Below, in pieces: positions 45,402 through 54,264 of a DNA stretch of 64,000 nt. The notes beneath the pieces are model-generated. The model ran no database searches. It was not told where the DNA came from and saw only the letters and a program-made list of their open reading frames with translations. Origin of the DNA: JAAYCI01 sp031551695 (GTDB taxonomy: Bacteria; Bacillota; Clostridia; Oscillospirales; Ruminococcaceae). Made by a program: the position numbers and the translations under genes. Within the stretch, counting starts at the first letter, position 1. Every line of letters begins with the position of its first letter. The stretch lies in the NCBI GenBank assembly GCA_031551695.1, contig JAVBNG010000006.1:6478-70477 (forward strand), in the 5' to 3' direction.

Positions 45402-46802
45402 ATGAAACTGAACAAATGCGAAAAAAAGGAAAACAGCGCTGTAGAACTGGAAATTTTGCTGGAGAGCGAGCCGTTTCAAGCGGCCGTTTCCGAAGCGTAC
45501 AAGAAAAACGGCAAAAAATATAATGTACAGGGCTTCCGCAAGGGAAAAGCCCCGCGCAATTTGATTGAGAAAATGTACGGTGCCGACGTGTTTTATTACG
45601 ACGCCATCAACGAGCTGTTTCCCGACGCATTTGAAGAGGCTATAAAAGAGGCGGGCTTTGAGCCAATCACCCGCCCGGAGGCGGATGTAGTCTCTGTTTC
45701 GCTGGAAGACGGCGCCGTGGTGAAGGTGGACGTGTTGGTGAAGCCGGAAATCAAGGTGGGCAAGTACACCGGGCTTTCGGCCGAAAAAACCGCGAACAAA
45801 GTGGACGACGCAGATGTGGACGCGGAAATCGGCCGGATGCGGGAGCGCAACGCCCGCATCCTCACCCGTGACGGCAAAGCCGAGAACGGCGACATCGCCA
45901 CCATCGATTATGAGGGCTCTGTGGACGGCGTGCCCTTCGACGGCGGCAAAGGCGAGGGCCACAAGCTGGAACTGGGCAGCGGCCAGTTCATCCCGGGCTT
46001 TGAGGAGCAGATCGTCGGCCACGCGGCCGGCGATGAATTTGACGTGAAGGTGCAGTTCCCGAAGGAATACCACGCCGAGCACCTGGCCGGCAAGGACGCC
46101 GTGTTCAAAACGAAGTTGCACGAGGTGCAGCACAAAGAGCTGCCGGAACTGGACGATGAATTTGCAAAAGATGTGAGCGAGTTCGACATGATTAGCGAGC
46201 TTAAGGCGGACATTCGCGCTAAAATGCAGGAAGACCTTGACAAGGGTGCCGAAGGCGAAGTGGAAAACCAACTGGTGGACCAGATTGTCGAGACCATTGA
46301 GGGTGATATTCCGGATGCCATGTACGAGAACCGCATCAACGAAATGGTGCAGGATTTCTCCTTCCGTCTGGAGCAGCAGGGCCTGAACCTGAAGGACTAC
46401 ATCAAGTATACCGGCATGAACCCGGCGGACTTCCGGGGAGGTTTCCGCGAGCGCGCCGAAAAAGAAGTGAAGATGCGCCTGGCCATGGAGGCCGTGGTGA
46501 AGGCTGAGAAAATTGAGGTGACGGACGACGACGTGGACGCTGAGGTGAAGCGCATCGCCGAAAAGTACAATATGGAAGCCGACCAGGTGAAGACGCTGAT
46601 GCCGATGGACGAGATTCGCAAGGACCTTGCCGTGAACAAGGCCATTGATTTTATTAAAAGCAAGGCAAAAGTGACGGAGAAAAAGCCTGAGAAGGCGGCA
46701 GCCGCCGCCAAGGCCGCAAAAGCACCGAAGGCGGAAAAAACCGAGAAAAAGAAGCCCGCCCCCAAGGCCAAACAAGACGTGGAGCCAACAGCGGAGGAGT
46801 AA
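45402..46802 (+). CDS. tig: Trigger factor (ribosome-associated chaperone)
   Basis: Binds nascent chains at the exit tunnel and has peptidyl-prolyl isomerase activity. The 466 residues include the ribosome-binding loop region GFRKGKAPRNLIEKMYG (about 46-62; family motif GFRxGK), the FKBP domain (about 155-245) and the chaperone arms. The last 45 residues are a Lys/Ala/Pro-rich tail (KPEKAAAAAKAAKAPKAEKT...) beyond the usual end. Standard neighbour of clpP-clpX. Confidence 0.96.
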   Translation: MKLNKCEKKENSAVELEILLESEPFQAAVSEAYKKNGKKYNVQGFRKGKAPRNLIEKMYGADVFYYDAINELFPDAFEEAIKEAGFEPITRPEADVVSVSLEDGAVVKVDVLVKPEIKVGKYTGLSAEKTANKVDDADVDAEIGRMRERNARILTRDGKAENGDIATIDYEGSVDGVPFDGGKGEGHKLELGSGQFIPGFEEQIVGHAAGDEFDVKVQFPKEYHAEHLAGKDAVFKTKLHEVQHKELPELDDEFAKDVSEFDMISELKADIRAKMQEDLDKGAEGEVENQLVDQIVETIEGDIPDAMYENRINEMVQDFSFRLEQQGLNLKDYIKYTGMNPADFRGGFRERAEKEVKMRLAMEAVVKAEKIEVTDDDVDAEVKRIAEKYNMEADQVKTLMPMDEIRKDLAVNKAIDFIKSKAKVTEKKPEKAAAAAKAAKAPKAEKTEKKKPAPKAKQDVEPTAEE

Positions 46803-46836
46803 ATTTTTCGGTTACATACAATATAGAACAAATATT

Positions 46837-46864
46837 TGTCACAAATATGCAGTAATGTAAGATG
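46837..46864 (+). promoter_or_regulatory. clpP promoter
   Basis: TTGTCA, a 16-base spacer and TAAGAT with a TG directly upstream. A small inverted repeat, TAGCA-TTG-TGCTA, lies at 46866-46878 near the expected start of transcription. Confidence 0.6.
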
Positions 46865-46904
46865 TAGCATTGTGCTAACTATATGAAGCAAAAGAGGTAA
46901 TCGT

Positions 46905-47489
46905 TTGAGCAGTTTAGTGCCTTATGTTGTGGAGCAAACAGCACGTGGAGAGCGTTCATACGACATATTTTCCCGTTTATTGAACGACCGAATCATTATG
47001 CTGGGCGATGAGGTGAACGACACCACGGCCAGCCTTGTGGTGGCCCAGTTGTTGTACCTGGAAGGGCAGGACACCGAAAAGGACATCAACCTGTACATCA
47101 ACAGCCCCGGCGGGTCCATCACAGCGGGCATGGCCATTTACGACACGATGAACTACGTGAAGTGCGACGTTTCCACTATTTGCATCGGCATGGCGGCGTC
47201 TATGGGCGCGTTTTTGCTGGCGTCCGGCGCAAAGGGCAAACGCTTGGCGCTGCCGAACAGCGAGATCATGATCCACCAGCCCTCCGGCGGCGCGCAGGGC
47301 AAGGCCAGCGATGTGAAAATCATGGCAGAGCGCATTTTGAAGACCCGCGCCACTTTGAATAAAATCTTGGCGGAGAAGACCGGCCAGCCGCTGGAAGTGA
47401 TTGAGCGCGACACAGACCGCGATTACTTTATGAGCGCGGACGAGGCGAAGGATTATGGCATTGTGGACAAAGTGATTACCACGCGGTAA
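46905..47489 (+). CDS. clpP: ATP-dependent Clp protease proteolytic subunit
   Basis: Serine protease barrel that works with ClpX. 194 residues with catalytic Ser in CIGMAASMGAFLL, His in IMIHQPSGG and the following Asp. TTG 46905 lies 6 bases after GAGGTAA and gives the normal N-terminus SSLVPYVVEQTARGERSYDIFSRLL. Confidence 0.97.
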   Translation: MSSLVPYVVEQTARGERSYDIFSRLLNDRIIMLGDEVNDTTASLVVAQLLYLEGQDTEKDINLYINSPGGSITAGMAIYDTMNYVKCDVSTICIGMAASMGAFLLASGAKGKRLALPNSEIMIHQPSGGAQGKASDVKIMAERILKTRATLNKILAEKTGQPLEVIERDTDRDYFMSADEAKDYGIVDKVITTR

Positions 47490-47519
47490 CCGGTTTGACA
47501 AGAAAAGCATTTGCGGCAG

Positions 47520-47541
47520 GCGCGTAGACACGCGCGTTTTT
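47520..47541 (+). terminator. Terminator/attenuator between clpP and clpX
   Basis: GCGCGT-AGAC-ACGCGC is a perfect hairpin followed by GTTTTT. The clpX ribosome binding site AAGGAG starts two bases later, so any clpX made from the clpP promoter needs read-through. Confidence 0.7.
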
Positions 47542-47551
47542 AAGGAGTAAT

Positions 47552-48880
47552 ATGGCTACAACGAACAAAGGCGGCCCAAGTAAAGAAAAAACGTTGATTT
47601 GCAGTTTTTGCGGAAAACTTCAGGACGATGTGGAACGCATGATCATCGGCCCGGGCGTGAACATATGCAACGAGTGCATCGAGCTTTGTTATTCGCTGCT
47701 GGGCAACGACGACGAGCGAGCCTTTGATGAGCCGCGCCCGGCAAAGGGCCGCCCGAACAAACCCCCGACGAAAAAGGACGTGAAGGTTCTGACGCCGGAG
47801 GAGATAAAGGCGGGGCTGGACCAATACGTGATTGGCCAGGACGAGGCCAAAACCGTGCTGTCCGTCTCTGTTTACAACCATTACAAGCGCATTTTGAATC
47901 CCCATATCGACGATGTGGAGCTGCAAAAGAGCAATGTGCTGCTGCTGGGGCCCTCCGGCGTTGGTAAAACGCTGCTGGCGTCCACCTTGGCCAATATGCT
48001 TGGCGTGCCGTTTGCCATTGCGGACGCCACCACCCTGACGGAAGCCGGTTACGTGGGCGAAGACGTGGAAAACATCCTTTTAAAGCTCATCCAGGCGGCC
48101 GATTTCGACGTGGAGCGGGCCGAGCGCGGCATCATTTACATTGATGAGATCGACAAAATCACGCGCAAAAGCGAAAACCCTTCCATCACTCGCGATGTGG
48201 GCGGCGAAGGCGTGCAGCAGGCGCTGCTCAAAATCCTGGAAGGCACCGTGAGCAACGTGCCGCCCCAGGGGGGCCGCAAGCACCCACAGCAGGAGTTTAT
48301 CCAGATCAACACGAAGAACATCTTGTTTATTTGTGGCGGCGCGTTCGACGGCTTGGACAAAATCATTGAAAAGCGCACGGATGTCTCGTCCCTGGGCTTT
48401 GGTGCCAAACTGAAAAGCGACCCGGCGAACGAGACAAAAGCTGTGATGACGAAGGTGGAGCCGCACGACATCGTGAAATACGGCCTCATTCCGGAACTTG
48501 TGGGCCGCATCCCGGTCATCACTGTGTTGGACCCGCTGGATGAAGACGCCCTGGTGCGCGTGTTGCAGGAGCCGAAAAACAGTTTGGTGAAGCAGTACAA
48601 AATGCTGTTCCGCATGGACAATGTGGACCTGGAGTTTACCGACGACGCCCTGCACGCCTTGGCGAAGAAAGCAATTGAGCTGAAAAGCGGCGCCCGCGGC
48701 CTGCGCAGCATTATGGAAAAGACCCTGATGCGCGTGATGTATGAAATTCCGTCGGACCCCACGATCATCAGCGTTACCATCACGGACAAAGTGGTGCAGC
48801 AGGACGAAAAACCACAGCTTGAATACGGCGCGGTGCGCAAACGGTACAAAAATGCAGCGCCAACGGCGCTTAGCGGTTGA
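47552..48880 (+). CDS. clpX: ATP-dependent Clp protease ATP-binding subunit ClpX
   Basis: AAA+ unfoldase for ClpP; substrates include SsrA-tagged proteins made with the tmRNA in this window. 442 residues: N-terminal C4 zinc-binding domain (CSFCGKL...CNECIELC), Walker A GPSGVGKTLLAST, Walker B IIYIDEIDKI and the ClpP-binding IGF-type loop region (here SSLGFGAKLK). Confidence 0.97.
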   Translation: MATTNKGGPSKEKTLICSFCGKLQDDVERMIIGPGVNICNECIELCYSLLGNDDERAFDEPRPAKGRPNKPPTKKDVKVLTPEEIKAGLDQYVIGQDEAKTVLSVSVYNHYKRILNPHIDDVELQKSNVLLLGPSGVGKTLLASTLANMLGVPFAIADATTLTEAGYVGEDVENILLKLIQAADFDVERAERGIIYIDEIDKITRKSENPSITRDVGGEGVQQALLKILEGTVSNVPPQGGRKHPQQEFIQINTKNILFICGGAFDGLDKIIEKRTDVSSLGFGAKLKSDPANETKAVMTKVEPHDIVKYGLIPELVGRIPVITVLDPLDEDALVRVLQEPKNSLVKQYKMLFRMDNVDLEFTDDALHALAKKAIELKSGARGLRSIMEKTLMRVMYEIPSDPTIISVTITDKVVQQDEKPQLEYGAVRKRYKNAAPTALSG

Positions 48881-48900
48881 TATCGATATTTGACAGGTTT

Positions 48901-48934
48901 GGCAGGGGCGTGAAACATCCCCCTGCCATTTTTT
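48901..48934 (+). terminator. Terminator after clpX
   Basis: GGCAGGGG pairs with CCCCTGCC, followed by ATTTTTTTCCC. Confidence 0.9.
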
Positions 48935-48987
48935 TCCCTCACGACGCATTATGACAGACTTTTGGGCCATTTTGTTGTATGATGGGC

Positions 48988-49016
48988 TTGATTTCTAGGT
49001 GGGTGTTATGTATAAT
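48988..49016 (+). promoter_or_regulatory. lon promoter
   Basis: TTGATT, a 17-base spacer and a perfect TATAAT, 54 bases before the lon start. A CIRCE-like inverted repeat begins 10 bases downstream of the -10. Confidence 0.8.
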
Positions 49017-49025
49017 AGGATTACA

Positions 49026-49052
49026 TTAGCAGTCTTGCTGTTCGACTGCCAA
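49026..49052 (+). promoter_or_regulatory. CIRCE-like operator at the lon transcription start
   Basis: TTAGCAGTC, nine bases, GACTGCCAA. The HrcA operator CIRCE is TTAGCACTC-N9-GAGTGCTAA; this element matches 15 of 18 arm positions with the same spacing. Two of the three differences are a compensating pair that preserves symmetry. An HrcA site is likely, but another repressor is possible. Confidence 0.55.
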
Positions 49053-49069
49053 CCCAGAAGGAGAAAACT

Positions 49070-51571
49070 ATGGCCGAAAAAGTGAAAGTGAAACTGAAAG
49101 CCGGGTCGGACATTGTGCGCCTGCCAGCCATTGCGCTGCGCGGGCTTGTGGTGTTCCCCAGCAATATCATACATTTTGAAGTTGGGCGCCCGAAGTCGAT
49201 TGCTGCTATCGAGTGGGCGATGACAAACAGTAACTCCGTCTTCCTCATTACCCAGCGTGACATGGATGTGGACGACCCTGAAATGGCCGATTTGTACGAC
49301 TATGGCGTGGTGGCGGAAGTGAAGCAATTGCTGCGCGTGTCGGACGATTTGGTGAAGGTGATTGTGGAAGGGAAGTACCGGGCCAAGATGATGGCGCTGG
49401 AGACCACGGGCAAGTTTTTGTCCGCCTCCACCAAAAGCGCGCCTGTGCGCCCGGTGAAGCCGCAGGATTCCGCCCGTGCCGAGGCTTTGATGCGCAGCAT
49501 CAAAGAGGCTTTCGAGAAATTTCTGGGGCTCAACCCGCGCGTGCCGAAGGATGTTATTTACAACGTAATTACCAGCGACAGCGCGCTGTATTTGTCGGAG
49601 TATCTGCCGGCGAATCTGTTGTTCAAATATGCCGATAAACAGGACATTTTGGACACGACCAATCTGATTGACCGGCTGGAAAAGCTGCTCGTACTGTTCC
49701 AAAAAGAGAACAAGATTTTGCTCATTGAGAAGGACATCCAGGAAAAGGTGTCGGACCAGATGGACAAAAACCAGCGCGACTACTACCTGCGGGAGCAGAT
49801 GCGCGCCATTGCGGGCGAGTTGGACGATTCCGACGACACGCGGGCCGAGGCGGAAAAGTATCGCGAGCGAATCACGGCGCTGCAACTGCCGAAGGAAGCG
49901 GAAGAAAAGCTGCTGAAAGAGGCGGAGCGCCTTGGCCGTATGCAGGGTTCCAGCCAGGAGGCCAGTGTCATCCGCACCTACCTTGACACCTGTGTCGAGC
50001 TGCCGTGGCACAATGAAACGGTGGACACGCTGGACATCAAAAAGGCCGCGGCTCAGCTGGACAAGGACCACTACGGCCTGAAAAAGGTGAAAGAGCGTAT
50101 TTTGGAGCTGCTTTCCGTGCGCAAGCTGACGCCGGAAGTGAAAAGCCAGATCATCTGTCTTGTGGGCCCCCCGGGCGTTGGCAAAACGTCCATTGCCCAG
50201 TCCATCGCCACATGCCTGGGGCGCAAGTTTGCCCGCATGAGCCTTGGCGGCGTGCGCGACGAGGCCGAAATTCGCGGCCACCGGCGCACCTATGTGGGCG
50301 CCATGCCCGGCAAGCTGATCAGCGCGGTGAACACCAGCAAAAGCCGCAACCCGCTTTTGCTGCTGGACGAAATTGACAAAATGGCAAGCGACTTCCGCGG
50401 AGACCCTGCGGCCGCGCTGCTGGAAGCCCTGGACCCGGAGCAAAACAAGAGCTTTAAGGATCACTACCTCGACATCCCGTTTGATTTGAGCGACGTGCTG
50501 TTCATCACCACGGCCAACGACCTCGGCACCATCCCGCGCCCGCTGCTGGACCGCATGGATGTCATTGAGATTCCCAGCTACACGCGGGTGGAGAAGTTTA
50601 ACATTGCGAAAAAGCACCTGCTGCCGAAGCAGCTGGTGAAAAACGGGCTGAAAGGCAAGGTGAAGCTGGCCGACGCGGCGCTGTACACCATTATCGACAG
50701 TTACACCCAGGAGGCCGGCGTGCGCAACTTGGAGCGCACCATCAGCGAAGTGCTGCGCAAATGTGCCAAGAGCATCGCGTCCGGCGAACAGGAAAAAATG
50801 ACGGTGAACGCCGCCATGGTGGAGGAATTGCTGGGGCCAAAGCGCGTGAAACCGCCCTTCTTCAGCAAGGCCAGCGCCGTGGGTATTGCCAACGGTCTTG
50901 CGTGGACGTCGATTGGCGGGGAAATTCTGCCCATTGAGGTACAGGTGGTGAAAAACGGCACCGGCAAGCTGGAACTGACCGGCTCCCTTGGCGAAGTGAT
51001 GAAAGAGAGTGCCAGGCTTGCCATCACCTACGCCAAGGCCAGCGCCGGGGAATTTGGCTATGCGCCCACAGTGTTCAAGGGTGCAGATATCCACATCCAC
51101 GCGCCGGAAGGGGCCATCCCGAAGGACGGCCCCTCCGCCGGCATCACCCTGAGCACCGCGCTCATTTCCTGCCTTTCCGGCAGACCTGTGCGCTCGGACG
51201 TTGCCATGACTGGCGAAATTACCCTGCACGGTGACGTGTTGCCCATCGGCGGCCTGAAGGAAAAAAGTATGGCGGCCTACCGCGAAGGCATCAAGAAGGT
51301 GCTGATCCCGAAGGACAATGTGAGTGATTTGTACGACGTGGACCAGGAAGTGAAGGACCACGTAGAGTTTGTGCCGGTGGCCACTTTGGACGAAGCGTTT
51401 GCTGTCTCCATGGCGCCGGTGCGCGGCGCAAAAGCCGCCGGACCGGCGGCAAAGCGAACGGTAAACAAGCCCACAGCCCGCGCCGCAACGCGCAAAAAAG
51501 CCACGGATAAAGCCAAAAACCCGCCGCCCGCCACCCAGGACAAAACCACCAGCAGGGGGATTCCCCAATGA
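49070..51571 (+). CDS. lon: ATP-dependent protease Lon
   Basis: LonA-type protease for misfolded and regulatory proteins. 833 residues: N-terminal LAN domain (VRLPAIALRGLVVFPSNIIHF), coiled-coil region near 190-260, AAA+ module (Walker A GPPGVGKTS near 368; Walker B LLLLDEIDKM) and a Ser/Lys protease domain (KDGPSAG; LPIGGLKEKSMAAYREGI). The last 50 residues form a basic Ala/Lys/Thr-rich tail beyond the usual end. ATG follows AGAAGGAG. It overlaps engB by 4 bases, the usual lon-engB pair. Confidence 0.97.
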   Translation: MAEKVKVKLKAGSDIVRLPAIALRGLVVFPSNIIHFEVGRPKSIAAIEWAMTNSNSVFLITQRDMDVDDPEMADLYDYGVVAEVKQLLRVSDDLVKVIVEGKYRAKMMALETTGKFLSASTKSAPVRPVKPQDSARAEALMRSIKEAFEKFLGLNPRVPKDVIYNVITSDSALYLSEYLPANLLFKYADKQDILDTTNLIDRLEKLLVLFQKENKILLIEKDIQEKVSDQMDKNQRDYYLREQMRAIAGELDDSDDTRAEAEKYRERITALQLPKEAEEKLLKEAERLGRMQGSSQEASVIRTYLDTCVELPWHNETVDTLDIKKAAAQLDKDHYGLKKVKERILELLSVRKLTPEVKSQIICLVGPPGVGKTSIAQSIATCLGRKFARMSLGGVRDEAEIRGHRRTYVGAMPGKLISAVNTSKSRNPLLLLDEIDKMASDFRGDPAAALLEALDPEQNKSFKDHYLDIPFDLSDVLFITTANDLGTIPRPLLDRMDVIEIPSYTRVEKFNIAKKHLLPKQLVKNGLKGKVKLADAALYTIIDSYTQEAGVRNLERTISEVLRKCAKSIASGEQEKMTVNAAMVEELLGPKRVKPPFFSKASAVGIANGLAWTSIGGEILPIEVQVVKNGTGKLELTGSLGEVMKESARLAITYAKASAGEFGYAPTVFKGADIHIHAPEGAIPKDGPSAGITLSTALISCLSGRPVRSDVAMTGEITLHGDVLPIGGLKEKSMAAYREGIKKVLIPKDNVSDLYDVDQEVKDHVEFVPVATLDEAFAVSMAPVRGAKAAGPAAKRTVNKPTARAATRKKATDKAKNPPPATQDKTTSRGIPQ

Positions 51572-52206
51572 GCGGGCGGGCAGCCAAAGATGAAACAGCG
51601 GCACGAGAGATGACAGAGGCTTCCTTCCAAAAGGCTGAATTTATCGCGTCCTATGGCCTTTCGAAGCAGATTCCCACATCAGAACGCCCGGAGATCGTAT
51701 TTTCCGGGCGTTCCAACGTTGGAAAATCCTCCCTAATCAACAAGCTGTGCAACCGTAAAAAACTGGCACATACCAGTGGCACGCCGGGCAAAACCGCCAC
51801 CATCAACTTTTACAGTGTGGACGCCGCCTATTTTGTGGATTTGCCGGGCTACGGCTATGCCAAAACCAGCCACGACGAGCGCCGCCGCTGGGATGAGTTG
51901 ATCAACGGGTATTTTGCGTCTGAGCGAAAGATATGCCTGCTGGTTCAACTGCTGGACTGCCGCCACGCGCCCTCCAAAGACGACGAAAGCATGCTGGACT
52001 ATTTGCGCCATTACCATATCCCTTTTTTGCCTGTGCTGACGAAGGCCGACAAGCTGAAGCCTTCGCAAAAAGCGGCGGCTTTGGAAATGTTCATACAGAA
52101 TCCGCTGCTGAAAGGATGTAGGGATGTGCTGCTGACCAGCGCCGAAAAGGGCGAGGGGATGGACGCTTTGCGTGCATACATCATGGAAAGCGTGAACGCG
52201 TTTTAG
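51568..52206 (+). CDS. engB: Ribosome biogenesis GTP-binding protein EngB (YsxC)
   Basis: A GTPase for 50S assembly. 212 residues with G1 GRSNVGKSSLIN, the switch region TSGTPGKT, G3 DLPGYGYAK and G4 LTKADKL. The ATGA overlap with lon points to coupled translation. An in-frame ATG at 51610 would give a shorter N-terminus. Confidence 0.96.
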   Translation: MSGRAAKDETAAREMTEASFQKAEFIASYGLSKQIPTSERPEIVFSGRSNVGKSSLINKLCNRKKLAHTSGTPGKTATINFYSVDAAYFVDLPGYGYAKTSHDERRRWDELINGYFASERKICLLVQLLDCRHAPSKDDESMLDYLRHYHIPFLPVLTKADKLKPSQKAAALEMFIQNPLLKGCRDVLLTSAEKGEGMDALRAYIMESVNAF

Positions 52207-52265
52207 ATGCCACACATCGGTGTTGCAGCGCCAAAGTTTCGCCCGGAAAGGGGCAAAAACACAAC

Positions 52266-53021
52266 ATGGCATATGAGGGATTTGCCTATTGGTACGACAA
52301 GCTGAACGCCGAGGCCGATTACAAGCATGTAAGCGCCGAAGTGGCGCGTATTTTGCGACAGTACGGCGTTTCTTCCGGTATAGTGGCCGACCTTGGCTGC
52401 GGTACGGGAGAAGTGTCCATCCGGCTGGCAAAGGCCGGGTACTCCATGCTGGCGGTGGACAAATCCGCCGACATGCTGAGCGTATTTCAGGACAAGCTGT
52501 CCACCTGCCAGCCGCATGAGCTGGACATCACTTTGCTGTGCCAGGATATCACCGCGCTGGACCTGTATGGCACCATCCACGCGGCTATTTCCCTGTTCGA
52601 TACCTTCAGCCACCTGAATGCGGAAGAAGTTGCGCTGGCGATGCAGAAGGTTTCCCTGTTTTCGGAAGACGGCGCACCTTTTATTTTTGACGTGAACACG
52701 GTTTACAAGCACGAAAAGGTGTTGGGCAATAACTGTTTTGAATTGGCCGGCGAAGACGGTATCGTATGCGAATGGGCAAACCGGTATGACCCGGCGGACC
52801 ACTCGGTGGAAATGGAACTGACCGGCACAAGGAACGGCGAAGTGGTGTTTCATGAAACTTTCACAGAGTATGCATGGGACCGTGAATTTTGGGAGACCCA
52901 GCTGCGCGGGCACAGTTTCGGGGTGGTGGAGGTTCTGGATGGCGAAAGCTTTAAAGAACCGAATGACGGGGCCCAGCGCCTGCTGTTCGTTGCCGTGAAA
53001 CAGGGCAACCCCACGGCATAA
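52266..53021 (+). CDS. Class I SAM-dependent methyltransferase
   Basis: A 251-residue small-molecule methyltransferase. The SAM motif is VADLGCGTGEVSIRLAKAGY near residue 40, followed by the acidic ribose-binding VDKSADML. The N-terminal YEGFAYWYDKL is common in YqeM-like proteins. Substrate unknown. Probably the last gene of the lon-engB unit. Confidence 0.88.
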   Translation: MAYEGFAYWYDKLNAEADYKHVSAEVARILRQYGVSSGIVADLGCGTGEVSIRLAKAGYSMLAVDKSADMLSVFQDKLSTCQPHELDITLLCQDITALDLYGTIHAAISLFDTFSHLNAEEVALAMQKVSLFSEDGAPFIFDVNTVYKHEKVLGNNCFELAGEDGIVCEWANRYDPADHSVEMELTGTRNGEVVFHETFTEYAWDREFWETQLRGHSFGVVEVLDGESFKEPNDGAQRLLFVAVKQGNPTA

Positions 53022-53042
53022 ATGGCCGAGCCGGTGGCCTGC

Positions 53043-53071
53043 TTGACAAATACAGGTGCATGGGTTAGAAT
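53043..53071 (+). promoter_or_regulatory. Promoter of the first tRNA-Gly
   Basis: A perfect TTGACA, a 17-base spacer and TAGAAT, 54 bases before the tRNA. Confidence 0.8.
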
Positions 53072-53125
53072 AATTGAGGTAATTGACTGCGGCGTTTCAG
53101 AAGGATGGGAAACACCGCGCCGTGT

Positions 53126-53201
53126 GCGGCCATAGCTCATCTGGTAGAGCGCCACCTTGCCAAGGTGGAGGTAGCGAGTTCGAGCCTCGTTGGCCGCTCC
53201 A
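53126..53201 (+). tRNA. tRNA-Gly (GCC), copy 1
   Basis: A 76-nt cloverleaf with acceptor stem GCGGCCA/TGGCCGC, anticodon loop TTGCCAA (GCC) and encoded CCA. It is identical to the copy at 54567. An imperfect GC-rich hairpin (53203-53239) follows without a T-run. Confidence 0.97.
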
Positions 53202-53265
53202 GCATCCTGCGGTGGGGCGTTTGGCCCCATTTGCCGGATGGCCAAAATGCAGTTTGACAATTTAA

Positions 53266-53410
53266 TTTCTTCGGGGCAGGGTGAAATTCCCGACCGGTGG
53301 TAAAGTCCACGAGCCAATTTGGTTTGCCCGCAATGGTTGCGGACAGGCGAAAGCGGTTGAATCGGTGCAATTCCGATACCGACAGTACAGTCTGGATGGA
53401 AGAAGAAGTG
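53266..53410 (+). promoter_or_regulatory. FMN riboswitch (RFN element)
   Basis: The canonical core is present: CTTCGGGGCAGGGTGAAATT, CCCGACCGGTGGTAAAG, AGTCCACGAGC, and the closing strand CAGTCTGGATGGAAGAAG. It binds FMN and should shut down the downstream riboflavin transporter when FMN is plentiful. Confidence 0.97.
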
Positions 53411-53443
53411 AAATGTGCGTTTGCACACGTTTTGCCTATTTGC

Positions 53444-53471
53444 GCCCCGCATTGATTTGCGGGGCGTTTTT
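53444..53471 (+). terminator. Terminator of the FMN riboswitch
   Basis: GCCCCGC pairs with GCGGGGC, followed by GTTTTTT. It is the expression platform: about 100 bases separate it from the ribU start. Confidence 0.88.
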
Positions 53472-53568
53472 TGCGCAATATGGGGCAGGGGCACACGAAC
53501 CCTTCGCCTTTTTCCGGCCTTATGCGCAAGCGTTTTACCGCGCCCCACAAGCAAAGGGAGGACTCCTT

Positions 53569-54183
53569 ATGAAAAGTACGAACATCCGCAAACTGGTGCA
53601 GATCGCCATTTTAAGCGCGATGGCCTTTGTGCTGTACCTCATTCGCTTTCCGCTGCCGTTCATGCCTCCGTTCATGGACTTTGACCTGACCGGCGTGCCG
53701 GAGATTGCGGGCACGTTCATCATCGGGCCGGGGGCGGGCGTCGTTATCGTGGCGATAAAAATCCTTTTAAAGGTGTTATATACCGGTTCTACCACCATGC
53801 TCACGGGCGATCTGTCCAACTTCATCGTCAGTTGTGCGTTCTTGCTGCCGGCCGGCTTTATTTACCGCCATTACAAAACCCGCAAAAGCGCCCTTGCGGG
53901 CATGGGTGCGGGCGTGGCCGTGGAAGGCGTGGCCGCCGTACTCAGCAATATGTTCCTTATTATCCCGTTCTACATCAAAGCCTTCGGCCTTTCGTGGGAC
54001 CAAGTTGTGGCCATGACCAATGCCGTGAACGGCTTTGTGGATACCCCTTGGAAGTTTGTAGCGCTGGGTGTGGTTCCATTCAACATAATAAAATACGGAG
54101 CAACAACAATCATAGCCTATTTGCTGTACCCTGTTTTTGAGCGGATTGCCGGCTGGAACGGCAAAAAAAATGCCCCTGTCTAA
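53569..54183 (+). CDS. ribU: Riboflavin transporter, ECF S-component
   Basis: A 204-residue membrane protein with about six hydrophobic segments (LVQIAILSAMAFVLYLIRF..., IAGTFIIGPGAGVVIVAIKIL, LSNFIVSCAFLLPAGFIY...). The placement directly behind an FMN riboswitch makes riboflavin the likely substrate. It needs the shared ECF energising module, which is not in this window. ATG 53569 follows GGGAGGA. Confidence 0.93.
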   Translation: MKSTNIRKLVQIAILSAMAFVLYLIRFPLPFMPPFMDFDLTGVPEIAGTFIIGPGAGVVIVAIKILLKVLYTGSTTMLTGDLSNFIVSCAFLLPAGFIYRHYKTRKSALAGMGAGVAVEGVAAVLSNMFLIIPFYIKAFGLSWDQVVAMTNAVNGFVDTPWKFVALGVVPFNIIKYGATTIIAYLLYPVFERIAGWNGKKNAPV

Positions 54184-54220
54184 ACAGGCACAGCCCGGCC
54201 CAAAAATGCGGCCCGATTGC

Positions 54221-54250
54221 TTGACAACGGGCCTTTCGCCATGGTATCAT
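54221..54250 (+). promoter_or_regulatory. Promoter of the tRNA cluster
   Basis: A perfect TTGACA, an 18-base spacer and TATCAT, 14 bases before the tRNA-Val gene. Confidence 0.8.
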
Positions 54251-54264
54251 AATTAAGCTGCGTT

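Noticed and set aside
48995..51604. 869-codon open frame on the minus strand opposite lon
   Set aside because: Its translation is His/Val/Leu/Arg-rich with no recognisable domain. It mirrors the codon bias of lon, which has clear domains, a promoter and a ribosome binding site.
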